Source of the DNA: WHTI01 sp963826105
GTDB lineage: Bacteria > Actinomycetota > CADDZG01 > WHSQ01
Length of the DNA: 64,000 nucleotides
Direction: 5' to 3'
Assembly (NCBI GenBank): GCA_963826105.1
Contig: CAWGWA010000001.1
Location: forward strand, 62,001 to 126,000
In this document: positions 1 through 10,423 of the stretch, piece by piece
Layout of the letters: each line of letters opens with the position of its first letter
How positions within the stretch are numbered: position 1 is the stretch's first letter
The notes under the pieces: generated by a model
The model's input: only the letters and a program-made list of their open reading frames with translations
Database searches by the model: none
What the model was told of the DNA's origin: nothing
Translations under genes and position numbers: made by a program

Positions 1-909
1 TACGCCGAGCGCGGATGGCGGCACCTGTACTGGGACGGGGGCACGCTGCTGTCTCAGCTGTCGGCAGCGATCGCGAGCACCGGTTTCACGCCTCGTCTCC
101 GCTCGCACTTTCCCGACGAGGAGGTGCGAGAGCTTGTCGGGGCCGACGGCGTGCATGAGTATCCGCTGGCGTTGCTGTCGTTCGGCGATGGTGAGCCGGC
201 GATCGGCTCGAGCGGTCCGGCCGCGACCGGCGGACTGCCGTCGGTTGAATTCCCTCTGTGCACCGCTGCCCAGAGAGCGGGCGAACGGGACACCTTGGGG
301 GAGCCGCTGCCGGAAGGCGATCCGCTCCCGGATGTCCCGCCGTCCGAGTCGCTCGACGCCGTGGTGCGCAGGCGCGGGTCGCAGAGACGCATGGACAAGA
401 CGCGGACGTTGCCGCGCTACCTTCTGGAATGGTCCATGGCCGCGGCCATGCGTGGCATCGAGGTGCCGCATTGGGTCGTTGTTCACGGTGTCGACGACGT
501 GACGCCGGGGATCTACCGGTGGCCGGACCTGTCGAAGCCGCTGAGAGAGGCGAACCTGCGCGATGAACTGGCGCGGATCTGTCTCGGACAGATGCTCGGC
601 GCCGAGGCCGCCTACGTGGTAATCGCGGCCACGCCTCTGTCTAGTCTCGACGATCGCGGCTACCGCGACGCGCAGCTCGCCGCCGGACTCGTCGAAGGCC
701 GGTTGCACCTGGCGGCGTATGCCCTGGGAGCGAGCGCTTCGGGGATGACGTTCCTCGACTCCGAAGTGCCGGAGCTCCTGGGCGAATCCGACGACCTTGC
801 GACGCTGCTCTTCACCTGCGTGGGGGTTCCCGAGTACCGGTCACGCCCGGGCGGGGAGCCTGGTGCTCCGGTCGAGTTCCGCCCGATCGTCCCGCGCCTC
901 GCCGACTAG
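1..909 (+). CDS. SagB-type nitroreductase-family dehydrogenase, 5' truncated
   Basis: The frame is open from base 1, so the gene begins before the window; about 302 residues are visible. The segment GWRHLYWDGGT near the start and the later stretch RDAQLAAGLVEGRLHLAAYALG resemble the FMN-binding nitroreductase fold of SagB/ThcOx-type proteins, which oxidise azolines in peptide maturation or act as stand-alone flavin oxidoreductases. The C-terminal part (ASGMTFLDSEVPELLG) fits the family end. No peptide-maturation partner such as YcaO lies downstream, so the substrate is unknown. A start at 124 (GTG) is possible in frame, but it would remove conserved sequence that is clearly coding. Confidence 0.7.
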   Translation, partial: YAERGWRHLYWDGGTLLSQLSAAIASTGFTPRLRSHFPDEEVRELVGADGVHEYPLALLSFGDGEPAIGSSGPAATGGLPSVEFPLCTAAQRAGERDTLGEPLPEGDPLPDVPPSESLDAVVRRRGSQRRMDKTRTLPRYLLEWSMAAAMRGIEVPHWVVVHGVDDVTPGIYRWPDLSKPLREANLRDELARICLGQMLGAEAAYVVIAATPLSSLDDRGYRDAQLAAGLVEGRLHLAAYALGASASGMTFLDSEVPELLGESDDLATLLFTCVGVPEYRSRPGGEPGAPVEFRPIVPRLAD

Positions 910-967
910 CCGGAGAGCGGCCGTCTCGTTAATCCTTCAACTTGTACTTGTGGTCGGCAGCTCTTCC

Positions 968-1453
968 CTAAGGGTTCAGCTCCCATTCGACGTTGCCCTC
1001 GGAGTCCGTGGCCGTTATCCGGATGATCCCCTCGCCACCGAGGTCATCGGTCGCCTCGCAGTCGATCGAGTTTCCAGCCTCGGCCACCACCAACTGGTCG
1101 GGGCAGTCGATGGTGATCTCGGCGTTCACCTGAGCGGTCACGTCCGGCGCCAGAGACTCCTCGATCACCGGGAGATTGAGCACATTCATCGTCCAGTTGA
1201 CATTGCCTTCGTCGTCTTGCTGGACGACCTCGATCGGGATCTCGTTGCCATCGGGATCGGTCGCAGTGCAGGTGAACTCGCCACCATCCTTGGCCTCGAT
1301 GTCATCCGGGCAGACGACTTCCACGGCCACGCCCTGCTGATCCTGGATGTCCTCGGCCACCTGCTCTTCGATGTCGCCGCCCTCGATGGTCGAGGTGCAG
1401 GCGACCAGTGACAACATCAGCAGGGCGGCGATGTAGAGCGACTTGCGGGCCAT
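968..1453 (-). CDS. Lipoprotein with two DUF4333-like repeats
   Basis: 161 residues. The ATG at 1453 has a strong GAGAGGAGG site 7-10 nt upstream, so the much longer open frame that runs upstream is not used. Residues 1-19 are a lipoprotein signal ending in LSLVACTS, with Cys18 as the lipidation site. The mature part holds two similar units, each with a Cys-Pro pair, a second Cys about 15-20 residues on, and an ending of the form DSEGNVEW or DEGNVNW. This matches DUF4333, a small secreted domain common in actinobacteria and of unknown function. The two units probably arose by internal duplication. It is an anchored extracytoplasmic protein and convergent with the gene on its left. Confidence 0.8.
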   Translation of the reverse strand: MARKSLYIAALLMLSLVACTSTIEGGDIEEQVAEDIQDQQGVAVEVVCPDDIEAKDGGEFTCTATDPDGNEIPIEVVQQDDEGNVNWTMNVLNLPVIEESLAPDVTAQVNAEITIDCPDQLVVAEAGNSIDCEATDDLGGEGIIRITATDSEGNVEWELNP

Positions 1454-1588
1454 CGGTGTGCCTCCTCTCGGCCCGCTTGGGGCCGCTCTAGAACGAACGA
1501 TGCGAACAGTATCGGTCCCAGGCCCCCGTTCATGCCGGATGCTCGGCGCGTCGTATGTTCTTTGGACGACGAATGGGGAGGAACCAGC

Positions 1589-2560
1589 ATGGAACACACA
1601 CATCTGGGGCGTAGTGGGCTGAGCGTATCCAGGCTCTGCCTCGGGACGATGAATTTCGGTCCCGAGACCTCCGAAGAGGACGCCCACGCCATCATGGATC
1701 GGGCTCACGAGCTCGAGATCAACTTCTTCGACACCGCCAACGTGTACGGGTGGAAGAAGGGCGAAGGAGTCACCGAGCAGATCGTCGGCCGGTGGTTCGC
1801 CAAAGGAGGAGGTCGTCGCGAAAAGACCGTTCTTGCCACCAAGCTGTACGGCTCGATGAGCGATTGGCCCAACGACACCTTCCTGTCGGCGCTCAACATC
1901 CGGCGCGCCTGCGACGCATCGCTGAAGAGATTGCAGACCGATCACATCGACCTCTATCAGATGCACCACGTCGATCGTGCGACACCGTTCGACGAGATCT
2001 GGGAGGCGATGGAGGTCTTGAGACAGCAGGGCAAGATCATCTACGTCGGTTCGAGCAACTTCGCCGGGTGGCATCTGGCCAAGGCGCAGGAGGCGGCTCA
2101 ACGTCGCAACTTCATGGGGCTGGTATCCGAACAATCGATCTACAACCTGGCGACCCGCGGGGTCGAGACCGACCTCCTCCCCGCAGCACGCGATTACGGG
2201 ATCGGCGTCATCCCCTGGAGTCCCCTGCACGGAGGTCTCCTCGGTGGCGTTCTCAAGAAGGAGCAGGAGGGGAGTCGCCGTAAGTCCGGTCGTGCCCTCG
2301 AGAGACTCGAGGAGGTCCGCCCGCAGGTCGAGCAGTACGAGGCTTTCTGCGAGGATCTCGGCGAGGAGCCGGCTCACGTGGCGCTCGCTTGGCTCCTCCA
2401 TCAGCCGGGAGTGACCGCGCCGATCATCGGGCCGCGGACGATGGAACAGCTCGACGGCGCGCAGCGTGCGCTCGAGGTCGAACTCGACGAGAAGTCCCTG
2501 ATGCGCCTCGATGAGATCTGGCCCGGCCACGACCCCGCACCGGAGGACTACGCATGGTGA
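1589..2560 (+). CDS. Aldo/keto reductase
   Basis: 323 residues, a full-length NADP(H)-dependent aldo/keto reductase. The ATG at 1589 is chosen over the upstream GTG/ATG because GGGGAGGA sits about 6 nt before it and the protein then begins HLGRSGLSVSRLCLGTMNFG, typical for the family. Catalytic residues are visible: Asp and Tyr in FFDTANVYG, Lys in LATKLYG, and His in QMHHVD. The C-terminal cofactor segment (IIGPRTMEQL) is present. The protein would be cytosolic and reduce carbonyls to alcohols; the natural substrate cannot be read from sequence. The gene ends 18 bp before the kinase gene on the same strand. Confidence 0.9.
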   Translation: MEHTHLGRSGLSVSRLCLGTMNFGPETSEEDAHAIMDRAHELEINFFDTANVYGWKKGEGVTEQIVGRWFAKGGGRREKTVLATKLYGSMSDWPNDTFLSALNIRRACDASLKRLQTDHIDLYQMHHVDRATPFDEIWEAMEVLRQQGKIIYVGSSNFAGWHLAKAQEAAQRRNFMGLVSEQSIYNLATRGVETDLLPAARDYGIGVIPWSPLHGGLLGGVLKKEQEGSRRKSGRALERLEEVRPQVEQYEAFCEDLGEEPAHVALAWLLHQPGVTAPIIGPRTMEQLDGAQRALEVELDEKSLMRLDEIWPGHDPAPEDYAW

Positions 2561-2578
2561 GGATGTCGAAGTAGCGCT

Positions 2579-4052
2579 ATGCCGTCGGTAACTTCGATCG
2601 CCGATCGCTACGAACTCATTTCCGAGCTCGGCCGTGGGGGGATGGGTGTGGTGTGGCGCGCGAAAGATGCGCGCCTGGGGCGCGAGATCGCGCTCAAGGA
2701 AGTGAAGCTTCCTCACGGGATGGCGTCCGACGATCGCGATGTCCTGAGAGAGCGGGTGCTTCGCGAGGCGAAGACCGCCGCGGGTCTCGGGCATCCCGGA
2801 GCGGTCATGGTGTTCGACGTAATAGACGAGGACGATCGCATCTACATAGCGATGGAGTTGCTCGATGCTCCGTCGCTCGCTGACCTCGTCACCCGCGATG
2901 GACCGCTAACGCATGAGCAGACCGCACGGATCGCCCTCGACCTCCTCGATGTGCTCGAGGCGGCACACAGGCGGGGGATCGTTCATCGGGATGTCAAGCC
3001 GGCGAACGTGATGGTCATGAGCGACGGGCGCGCCAAGCTCGCCGACTTCGGGATCGCCGCGGTGACCGATGACCCGAAGCTGACCGCTAGTGGCTACATC
3101 CTCGGCTCTCCCGCGTACATGGCCCCTGAACAAGCTGAAGGCAAGCGAAGCCAGCCCGCCACCGATCTATGGGGCCTCGGAGTGACCCTCTACTTCGCGC
3201 TCGTGGGCCGGTCGCCGTTCGGGAAATCGCAGCCCATCGCCACCTTGCGTTCGGTGATCGGCGATGAAGTCGAGCCTCCCGACGGACCGTTGGGGGGCGT
3301 GATCGCGGATCTCCTGTCGAAGGATCCCTCCGATCGTCCGGAGCCGGCCGCGTTGCGGCCCCGGCTGGTGCTCACCGAGCCGGAGCCCATCCCCCTGCCC
3401 ACCCCCGTTGCCCCATCTCCGCCGCCCGCATCTCCCCGCTCGCCGCGTCGCCGCCCCTCGGGTCGGGTCCTGGTGGCCGGAGGACTCGCCGCGGGTGTGC
3501 TGGTGATCGCCGGGCTGATCATGCTGGGGGGAGAGCGAGATCCCGGAACGAACGATCCCGATCGAGTCTCGCAAGAGGAGTCCGAGGATGCGACTTCTTC
3601 GATCCCCGAGGGCTGGACGAGAGCCAAGGGGATCCTCCCAACGGGTTACAAGATCGCCTATCCCGAGGACTGGGAGGTCATCGACAACTCGATCGACGAC
3701 TCGAGCGTCGACTTCAAGGATCCCGTTTCCGGTGCCTACATGAGGGTGGACTGGACCGATACTCCCGGCACCGATGTGGTGGGGACCGCTGAGAGCTTCG
3801 AGGCCGGCTTCGCGGACCGTCACGGGAACTACGACCGGGTCAAGTTGGAGGAGGCAACCTTTAAGGGATTCGATGCGGTGGACTGGGAGTACACGTTCGA
3901 AGACGGCGGCGTCGGACTACATGCGGTCAACCTTCAGTTCGTGACCGGCCCTCACGGCTTCGCGCTCGAACTTCCAGACCCACGCCGACGATTGGGATGC
4001 GCTTCAAGAGGAACTCGAGATCTTCAACGAGACGTTCGAGGCGCCCTCTTAG
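2579..4052 (+). CDS. Membrane Ser/Thr protein kinase (PknB type), frameshifted near the 3' end
   Basis: Hanks-type kinase, about 490 residues. The N-terminal kinase domain has GRGGMGVVW (glycine loop), Lys in ALKEV, HRDVKPANV (catalytic loop), ADFGIA and GSPAYMAPEQ. A Pro-rich linker follows (around residues 265-290), then one membrane segment (VLVAGGLAAGVLVIAGLIML) and an extracytoplasmic domain of about 180 residues. As written, the frame runs on to 4066 with an unnatural tail. Removing one C at about 3971 restores QTHADDWDALQEELEIF...APS and a stop at 4050-4052, which overlaps the convergent stop of the next gene. I read this as a sequencing indel. No PASTA repeats are seen, so the sensed ligand is unknown. 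Confidence 0.88.
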
Positions 4053-4747
4053 GCGAGGCGTTCTAGGACGCGACCGTCGGCACGTACCGACAGCGCGGTC
4101 GGAACCACCGACACGTGGTACTTGCGAGCGAGTTCGCGGTTCTTCGAGACGTCCACTTTGACGAGCCGGTGTCCGTCGAGCACGAGTTGCTCCTCGACCG
4201 CGTGGCAGTCGGAGCACAGCGGGTGCGTGAATTGAACGACGACCTGGCCCCCGCCGTTCGACTCGCCCAACTCGGCGAGGTCGATGTGCTGAACGCTTCC
4301 GGGCTTGATGCCTCGTAGCCGGGCGACGAACTTGTAGATTTCGCAGCCGGCACAGAATCCGGTCGTGACGGCCAGGGTCGCGAGCGCGGCCACCATCACC
4401 GCGAGGATGTTTCCGACGGTTGTCAGGCCGGCCGCGAACGACAGTGCGGAGGCGGACAGGAAGATCGCTCCCATGATGTTCGCGAAGCGCGGGGGCCTGG
4501 AGTCCTCGACCTCGCCCTCGCCGAAGCGTGGCTGGACGACCTCGAAGTAGAAGACGCACGGGAGGCACGCCCTGCGGCCGAAGCGGAGGCCGACGATCAG
4601 CTGGAGGCCCATCGCCGCGATCAGGCCCCACCAACCGGTGAGCAGCCCGAGCAGCGTCACCGTCGCCACCGTCGCCTGGTTGAAGCGAGGGGCGCGCGAG
4701 TCGATCACGTCGATGTCCTCGTATGGATGTGCCGTCCTATGCGCCAT
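4049..4747 (-). CDS. DUF4395 membrane protein fused to a thioredoxin-like domain
   Basis: 232 residues. Residues 1-140 contain four likely membrane segments and the DUF4395 pattern, including paired cysteines in ACLPC and FCAGC. The last 80 residues look like a reduced thioredoxin fold with CSDC as the candidate redox site in FTHPLCSDCHAVEEQL and a cis-Pro-like VVPT. DUF4395 proteins are often linked with thioredoxins, and here both parts are in one chain, suggesting a membrane-bound thiol-disulfide redox relay. The start ATG at 4747 follows AGGAAGAAG. It converges on the kinase gene, the stops overlapping by 2 bp once the kinase frameshift is corrected. Confidence 0.75.
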   Translation of the reverse strand: MAHRTAHPYEDIDVIDSRAPRFNQATVATVTLLGLLTGWWGLIAAMGLQLIVGLRFGRRACLPCVFYFEVVQPRFGEGEVEDSRPPRFANIMGAIFLSASALSFAAGLTTVGNILAVMVAALATLAVTTGFCAGCEIYKFVARLRGIKPGSVQHIDLAELGESNGGGQVVVQFTHPLCSDCHAVEEQLVLDGHRLVKVDVSKNRELARKYHVSVVPTALSVRADGRVLERLA

Positions 4748-4830
4748 GGCTCGCTTCTTCCTGACTTTGCACTATTTCTAAGGGAGTAAGAATACCAAAG
4801 ATTCAGAACCCCGCAAAACGGCAGACATTC

Positions 4831-4836
4831 CATAAT
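4831..4836 (+). promoter_or_regulatory. Leaderless -10 box of the GNAT gene
   Basis: CATAAT lies exactly 6 nt before the ATG at 4843. The spacing fits a transcript starting at the A of the start codon, and no Shine-Dalgarno is present. Confidence 0.6.
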
Positions 4837-4842
4837 GTCGGT

Positions 4843-5366
4843 ATGACCGCCGACGACGTCATCAGGCTCGAGCCGTGGGGGCCGGACGACCTGCCGCTCC
4901 TCAAACGGACCATGGGCGACGCCCGCATGACCGAGCACCTCGGTGGACCCGAGAACGACGAGAAACTGGCCAAACGACAGGCCACGTACCAGAAGTTGGC
5001 GGGGTCCGGCGAGGGACGGATGTTCAAGATCGTCGATGTGGCGGGCCGGAGCATCGGGTCGGTCGGCTACTGGGATAAGGAGTGGGACGGACCCGCCTAC
5101 GAGATCGGCTGGCTTGTCTCGCCTGAAGCACAGGGACGTGGGGTCGCGTCGAGGGCGACTTCACTCGCGCTGGCCCGAGCGAAAGAGGACGGCAAGCACC
5201 GCTACGTTCACGCGTTTCCTTCGGTGGAGAACCTGGCTTCGAACGCGATCTGCCGGAAGCTCGGTTTCGAGTTGCTCAAAGAGCATGATTTCGAGTTCCC
5301 GCCCGGCCACTGGATGCGTTGCAACGACTGGCGATTCGACCTAGAGGAGTGGGTCGGGGAACCGCA

Positions 5367-5370
<4 letters not shown>
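4843..5370 (+). CDS. GNAT-family N-acetyltransferase
   Basis: 175 residues. The acetyl-CoA loop is visible in LVSPEAQGRGVASRATSLAL (motif A, Q-x-x-G-x-G/A pattern), preceded by a beta strand YEIGWLV and followed by NLASNAICRKLGFELLKEH, the usual end of RimJ-like GNAT enzymes. It would transfer an acetyl group from acetyl-CoA to an amine; the acceptor cannot be told. The last four bases (GTGA) overlap the start of the MFS gene, so the two are translationally coupled. Confidence 0.85.
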
Positions 5371-6582
<1,212 letters not shown>

Positions 6583-6586
<4 letters not shown>

Positions 6587-7627
6587 GCCGGGTAGATGGA
6601 GACCTCGGTCGCCTTGACCGAGGCCCAGACTTCCGAGCCGGGGGCCAGGGCGAGGTCGGTTCCGGCGCCGGGCGTGATCTCGGCCACGATCGCAAGGTCA
6701 CCCTCGAGGCGGACGCGGAGGCGGTCGCCTTCGTCGTCGATCGAAGTCACCCGGACGCTCCAGACGTTGCGCGGCGTCCCCTCGGGCCTGGCCCGGTAGA
6801 GGGCGACCGCTCGAGGATGGACCGCGGCGAAGACATCGCCGGCAACAGGGCTTGCCGCCACCAGCGTGGCTCCGTCGATGTCGATGCCGTCCGGACCGGC
6901 GACCCCTCGGAAGAGGTTGATGCCGACGACGCTCGCGACGTAGGCCGAGCGAGGGCGCGAGCGGAGATCGTCGGGGGTTCCTTCTTGAACGACGCGCCCG
7001 TCTCTCGAGCACCACGACGCGATCCGCCAGGACGAGGGCCTCGAGCGGATCGTGCGTCACGAGGATCGTGGGCCCCGCGAAGGAATGCAGATGGCGCGGC
7101 GACCATCGTCCGGACCTCGACCCGAGAGGCGGCGTCAAGCGCCGCGAACGGTTCGTCCAACAGCAAGACCTTCGGCTCTCCGGCGAGAGCGCGGGCGAGG
7201 GCGACGCGCTGGCTCTCTCCCCCAGAGATGGACCCCGGGAGTGACCCGACGAGAGCATGCAGGTCGAAGCTCTCGATGATGTCGTTCGCTCGTTCCCTGG
7301 CCCCCGCCATCGTGGCGCCCGACGAGCGCGCCGCGAAGATGATGTTTCGCTCGACCGTCATGTGCGGGAACAACAGGAGATCCTGGAACACCATCCCGAT
7401 CCTGCGGTCCTCGGAGCGAACGAAGGTCCTGGGTCCATCCATCGCCCGTCCCTCGATGGTGATGCTCCCGCAAGGTCCGAGCGATCCCGCGATAGCGCGC
7501 AGCAGGGTCGTCTTTCCCGCTCCGTTCGGGTCCAAGGAGCACAACGATCTCGCCGGCCTCGACCTCGAGGACGCGCCTCGACCGAGGTCCCGCCGAGATC
7601 GATGCGGAGGTCCGCCGAGAGGCTCAC
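6583..7627 (-). CDS. modC: Molybdate ABC transporter ATP-binding protein ModC, with four frameshifts
   Basis: The gene starts at a GTG at 7627 that overlaps the modB stop (GTGA) and ends at 6583. The product would be the ATPase that drives molybdate import. All parts are present but spread over three frames: the N-terminus (SLSADLRIDLGGTS), LEVEAGEIVVLLGP, Walker A NGAGKTTLL, Q-loop VFQDLLLFPHMTVE, signature SGGESQRVALARALAG, Walker B VLLLDEPFAALD, H-loop GPTILVTHDPLEAL, then a C-terminal TOBE domain (NVWSVRVTSI..., 90 residues). Shifts lie near 7570, 7528, 7120 and 7003; each is explained by one extra base. The protein sequence between the shifts is well conserved, so errors in the assembly are more likely than gene decay. 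Confidence 0.75.
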
Positions 7628-8413
7628 GTGCGCTGCAACCAGGTGCCACGCAGTCCGACGAGGATCGCGAGGGACACGGCTAGGAGGATGAGACTCAACA
7701 CGATCGCGGTTTCCGGCCTCGTCTGGAGCGCGATGTAGACCTCGACCGGCATCGACGTCGTAACCCCCGGCAGGTTGCCGGCGAAGGTTATCGTCGCCCC
7801 GAACTCCCCCAGCGCTCGAGCCCACGCCAGCAGGATCCCGGCCCCCAACGAGGGAAGGATCATCGGGACGATCACGCGACCGAAGACCGAGAGCCTTGAC
7901 GCCCCCATCGTTGCGGCGGCTTCCTCGTAACGCCTGTCGAGGTTGTTCAGTGCCCCCTCGGCGGTGAGAACCAGGAACGGCATCGCGACGAACGTCTGGG
8001 CCACCACGACACCGGCAGTCGAGAACGGCAGCGAGAAGCCGAACGCATCGAGCATCCACTCGCCCGCGATCCCCCTGCGTCCGAACGCGAGGAGGAGTGC
8101 GAGCCCGCCGACAACCGGAGGCAGCAGCAGTGGGAGGAGAGCGAGGCCCCTTACGAGGCGCCGGCCCGGGAACGTCGTCGCGCGCCAGCAGATACGCGAG
8201 CGGCACACCAAGGGCCGTCGCCATGAGAGCGGCGGCGACCGAGGTGACCAGGGAGACCCGTAATGCGTCGAGGACCTCGGGGGAGCCGATCTCCGCCCCC
8301 ATCTCGCTCCACGGTGCCTTGATCACCAACGCCGCCAGCGGGAGGAGTAGGAAGACGACCGCGATCAAGCCCGGAAAGAGCAGCGACAGGGGGACGTGAC
8401 TCCTTCGTTTCAC
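7624..8413 (-). CDS. modB: Molybdate ABC transporter permease ModB, frameshifted
   Basis: About 262 residues when repaired. The ATG at 8413 overlaps the modA stop (ATGA). The first part has one membrane helix (PLSLLFPGLIAVVFLLLPLAALVIKAPW) and a second ending LGVPLAYLLARD. A single extra base near 8170-8178 moves the rest to another frame: FPGRRLVRGLALLPLLLPPVVGG, TLVA-like helices, and the EAA loop EEAAATMGASRLSVFGRVIVPMILP ending in the typical ALGEFGATITFAGN. This is the inner-membrane channel partner of ModA and ModC. Confidence 0.8.
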
Positions 8414-9156
8414 GGGGTGCCGAACCCGCTAGCCGTGAGTGCGACCTGGCCCGCATCCGAGAGCACGAATCGGACGAACTCCTCCGCCAGTTCGCCGGCA
8501 CCCTGGAGGAGCACGATCGGGTACTCGCCGACCACGTTCAGTTCCTTGGGGATCCGCACTCCCGAGACATCGTCGCCGGCGGCGGCGATGTCGGTGACGT
8601 AAACGATGCCCGCGTCGGCTTCGCCCAGCGAGACGCGCGCCAGGACCGCCTTGACGTCCACTTCTAGCGAGTCCGCTTCCAGCGCGATCCCGCCGGCATC
8701 GAGCATCTGCGCGGCGTACTTCCCTGCCGGAACATCGGGTGCGGCCAGGCTCACCAGGAGATCGTCACGGGCGAGGTCGGCCAGAGAGGTGATGCCTTTG
8801 GGATTTCCGGCCTCGACCACGATAGCGAGGCTGTTGGTGGCGAAGACCTGTGGACTCCCGGCGCTCAACCCTTCCTCGACGATGCGGGCCATGTTCGCCG
8901 CGTCGGCGGAGGCGAAGACATCGGCCCCCGCGCCGGCCTCGATCTGGGCGGCAAGGTCGGGGGAGCCCGCGAAGCTGAGGGTCACCTCGACCCCGGGGTG
9001 TTCGTCCTCGAAGGCTCCGGCGATATCCGTGAACGCCTCGGTCAATGAGGCCGCCGCGAAAACGGTGAGGCGTTCCGACCGGTCGCCCTCCGTGTCGCCC
9101 GAACAACCTGAGAGCAGCACCACGGCCGCGAGGGCCGCGGCGACCGATCGTCTCAC
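8410..9156 (-). CDS. modA: Molybdate-binding lipoprotein ModA
   Basis: 248 residues. The GTG at 9156 overlaps the stop of the regulator gene (GTGA). A lipoprotein signal runs to VVLLSGCSG, with the lipobox Cys at about residue 18. The mature protein has the ModA landmarks LTVFAAASLTEAF, FAGSPDLAAQIEAGAGADVFASAD, and a C-terminal DAGIVYVTDIAAAG. It captures molybdate or tungstate outside the membrane for ModBC. All four genes of this operon overlap by 4 nt, which implies one transcript and coupled translation. Confidence 0.92.
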   Translation of the reverse strand: MRRSVAAALAAVVLLSGCSGDTEGDRSERLTVFAAASLTEAFTDIAGAFEDEHPGVEVTLSFAGSPDLAAQIEAGAGADVFASADAANMARIVEEGLSAGSPQVFATNSLAIVVEAGNPKGITSLADLARDDLLVSLAAPDVPAGKYAAQMLDAGGIALEADSLEVDVKAVLARVSLGEADAGIVYVTDIAAAGDDVSGVRIPKELNVVGEYPIVLLQGAGELAEEFVRFVLSDAGQVALTASGFGTP

Positions 9157-9551
9157 TCGGCGCCTTTCTCCACGATGACGTTGGTGGCCTTCACGACCGC
9201 GATGGCCATCACGCCGGGTTCGAGCCCGAGCTCGTCGGCCGCCTCCCGGGACATCAGCGACACGATCCGGTGACGCCCGGCCTGGATCTCGACCTGCGCC
9301 ATCACCGTGTCGCGGGTCACCTTGGTGACGATCCCGGAGAACCGGTTGCGCGCCGACTGAGCGGCGGTCAGTTCCGGTTCCAGGGCCTCGGTCGCCTCGG
9401 CCGCGAGCCGGGCAAGGTCGGCCCCGTCGACCATCCGTTGTCCCGAGGCCGTGCGAGTGGTCGCGAGTTTCCTGGAATCCGCCCAACGTCTGACGGTGTC
9501 GGGACTGACCCCGAGGAGCTCCGCCGCTTGACCTATCCGGTAACGAGGCAT
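9153..9551 (-). CDS. One-component molybdate-responsive regulator: MerR-like HTH fused to a Mop domain
   Basis: 132 residues. Residues 1-45 are an excisionase/MerR-like helix-turn-helix (YRIGQAAELLGVSPDTVRRWAD). After an acidic linker, residues 65-130 form a single Mop (molybdopterin-binding/TOBE) domain: SARNRFSGIVTKVTRDTVMAQVEIQAG ... VKATNVIVEKG. Mop domains bind molybdate or tungstate oxyanions, so this is probably the sensor-regulator of modABC, which follows with a 4-nt overlap. ModE has a similar role but a different, larger architecture. The gene is probably leaderless. Confidence 0.85.
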   Translation of the reverse strand: MPRYRIGQAAELLGVSPDTVRRWADSRKLATTRTASGQRMVDGADLARLAAEATEALEPELTAAQSARNRFSGIVTKVTRDTVMAQVEIQAGRHRIVSLMSREAADELGLEPGVMAIAVVKATNVIVEKGAE

Positions 9552-9557
9552 GCAGGG

Positions 9558-9563
9558 ATCCTA
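9558..9563 (-). promoter_or_regulatory. Leaderless -10 box of the mod operon
   Basis: On the minus strand TAGGAT stands 6 nt before the ATG at 9551. Further upstream (about 9575-9587) is the element GCGTCAGCG, also present upstream of the truncated gene copy at 10424-10501 at nearly the same distance, so it may be part of the promoter or an operator. Confidence 0.55.
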
Positions 9564-9599
9564 GACCAGAAACCTCGCGTCAGCGAGAGAAATTGCTAG

Positions 9600-9802
9600 T
9601 CAGGCTTGCTGACGACGGTTCTGGGTGCGAGACGGGGCGGTGAGCCACGGGTCGTACATGTTGAGGAACTCGACGTCCTCGATCAGGTCCCATCTGAGTC
9701 GTGGGCGTCGGCCGCCTCGATGTCTCCAAGGTTGATCACGCGAGCACCCGTGCTGGACCCGGGTGGGTGGAACGGGTCGACCGCCGGCATCCGCGCAAAC
9801 AT
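9600..9802 (-). CDS. Possible small protein, frameshifted; not recognised
   Basis: An ATG at 9802 lies 17 nt beyond the stop of the TIGR03086 gene on the same strand and opens MFARMPAVDPFHPPGSSTG ... GDIEAADAH. This frame stops at about 9680, but the next frame continues with natural-looking sequence RWDLIEDVEFLNMYDPWLT and ends at 9600. One missing base near 9685 would join them into about 67 residues. I do not recognise the protein. Given the number of indels in this assembly, a real small CDS is plausible, but a decayed fragment is equally possible. Confidence 0.3.
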
Positions 9803-9819
9803 CTGGTTCTAGGTCCCCA

Positions 9820-10386
9820 TCACGCTTGTCGACCGAAGAAACCGAGGTACTTCTCCTTGAGGCTCGCCTCATCTCCTACATCGACAGGATCTGCGAAGAG
9901 ACCCGAGGCTCTGACCATCGCCTCCATAGGCTTTGCTCCTTCGTAGCAGGCGTGCACGAGATCTTCAGGGAGATCGGTGTCGTATCCGATGCCCTTGGCG
10001 AGATCCCAGGCGTGCAAGACAAGGTCGTTGACGAGCTGTCCGATATAGACGCTGCTGGGAAAATCACCGAACGAGAGATGGACGATGTTCTCCAGCTCGC
10101 CGTCGGCGCGCGCCGACGCGAGGGCAGCGGTGCAGGCGGCCTCGTAAACGGCGCGGGGGTCGTCGCCCAGCAGATCGCCATCGAACTTGTCACCGACCTC
10201 CTCGATCGTTCGACCGGCTAGGAGCGGAGGTACCCACACGAGTTCGTAAACGAGATGGTTCACGAGGTCGTGAACGTTCCATTCGGTGCAAGGGGTTTCG
10301 TTGGTCCAATCGTCAGCACCGACCGCGGCCACACGTTCGCCGAACAACGCTGTGGACCGTTCAAACCCCTCGATCAATGGGTTCAT
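9820..10386 (-). CDS. TIGR03086-family (mycothiol-dependent maleylpyruvate isomerase-like, DinB fold) protein
   Basis: 188 residues. The ATG at 10386 has AAGGAG 5-10 nt upstream; the longer open frame upstream is not coding. The N-terminal helical bundle has the family pattern DDWTNETPCTEWNVHDLVNHLV, with His residues (WNVHDLVNH) positioned as in the metal site of the MDMPI/DinB superfamily, and a later HAWDLAKGIG. Members are often annotated TIGR03086; most have no known substrate, and some act as thiol-dependent enzymes in actinobacteria. It lies beside a remnant of the molybdate regulator, but nothing links the two by function. Confidence 0.8.
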   Translation of the reverse strand: MNPLIEGFERSTALFGERVAAVGADDWTNETPCTEWNVHDLVNHLVYELVWVPPLLAGRTIEEVGDKFDGDLLGDDPRAVYEAACTAALASARADGELENIVHLSFGDFPSSVYIGQLVNDLVLHAWDLAKGIGYDTDLPEDLVHACYEGAKPMEAMVRASGLFADPVDVGDEASLKEKYLGFFGRQA

Positions 10387-10423
10387 GTCGGACTCTCCTT
10401 GGGAACATGGGCGTCCTGCAAAG

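Noticed and set aside
968..2794. 608-codon minus-strand frame as one protein
   Set aside because: Only the last 161 codons are coding; a clear ribosome-binding site and lipoprotein signal mark the start at 1453, and the rest is antisense to the aldo/keto reductase.
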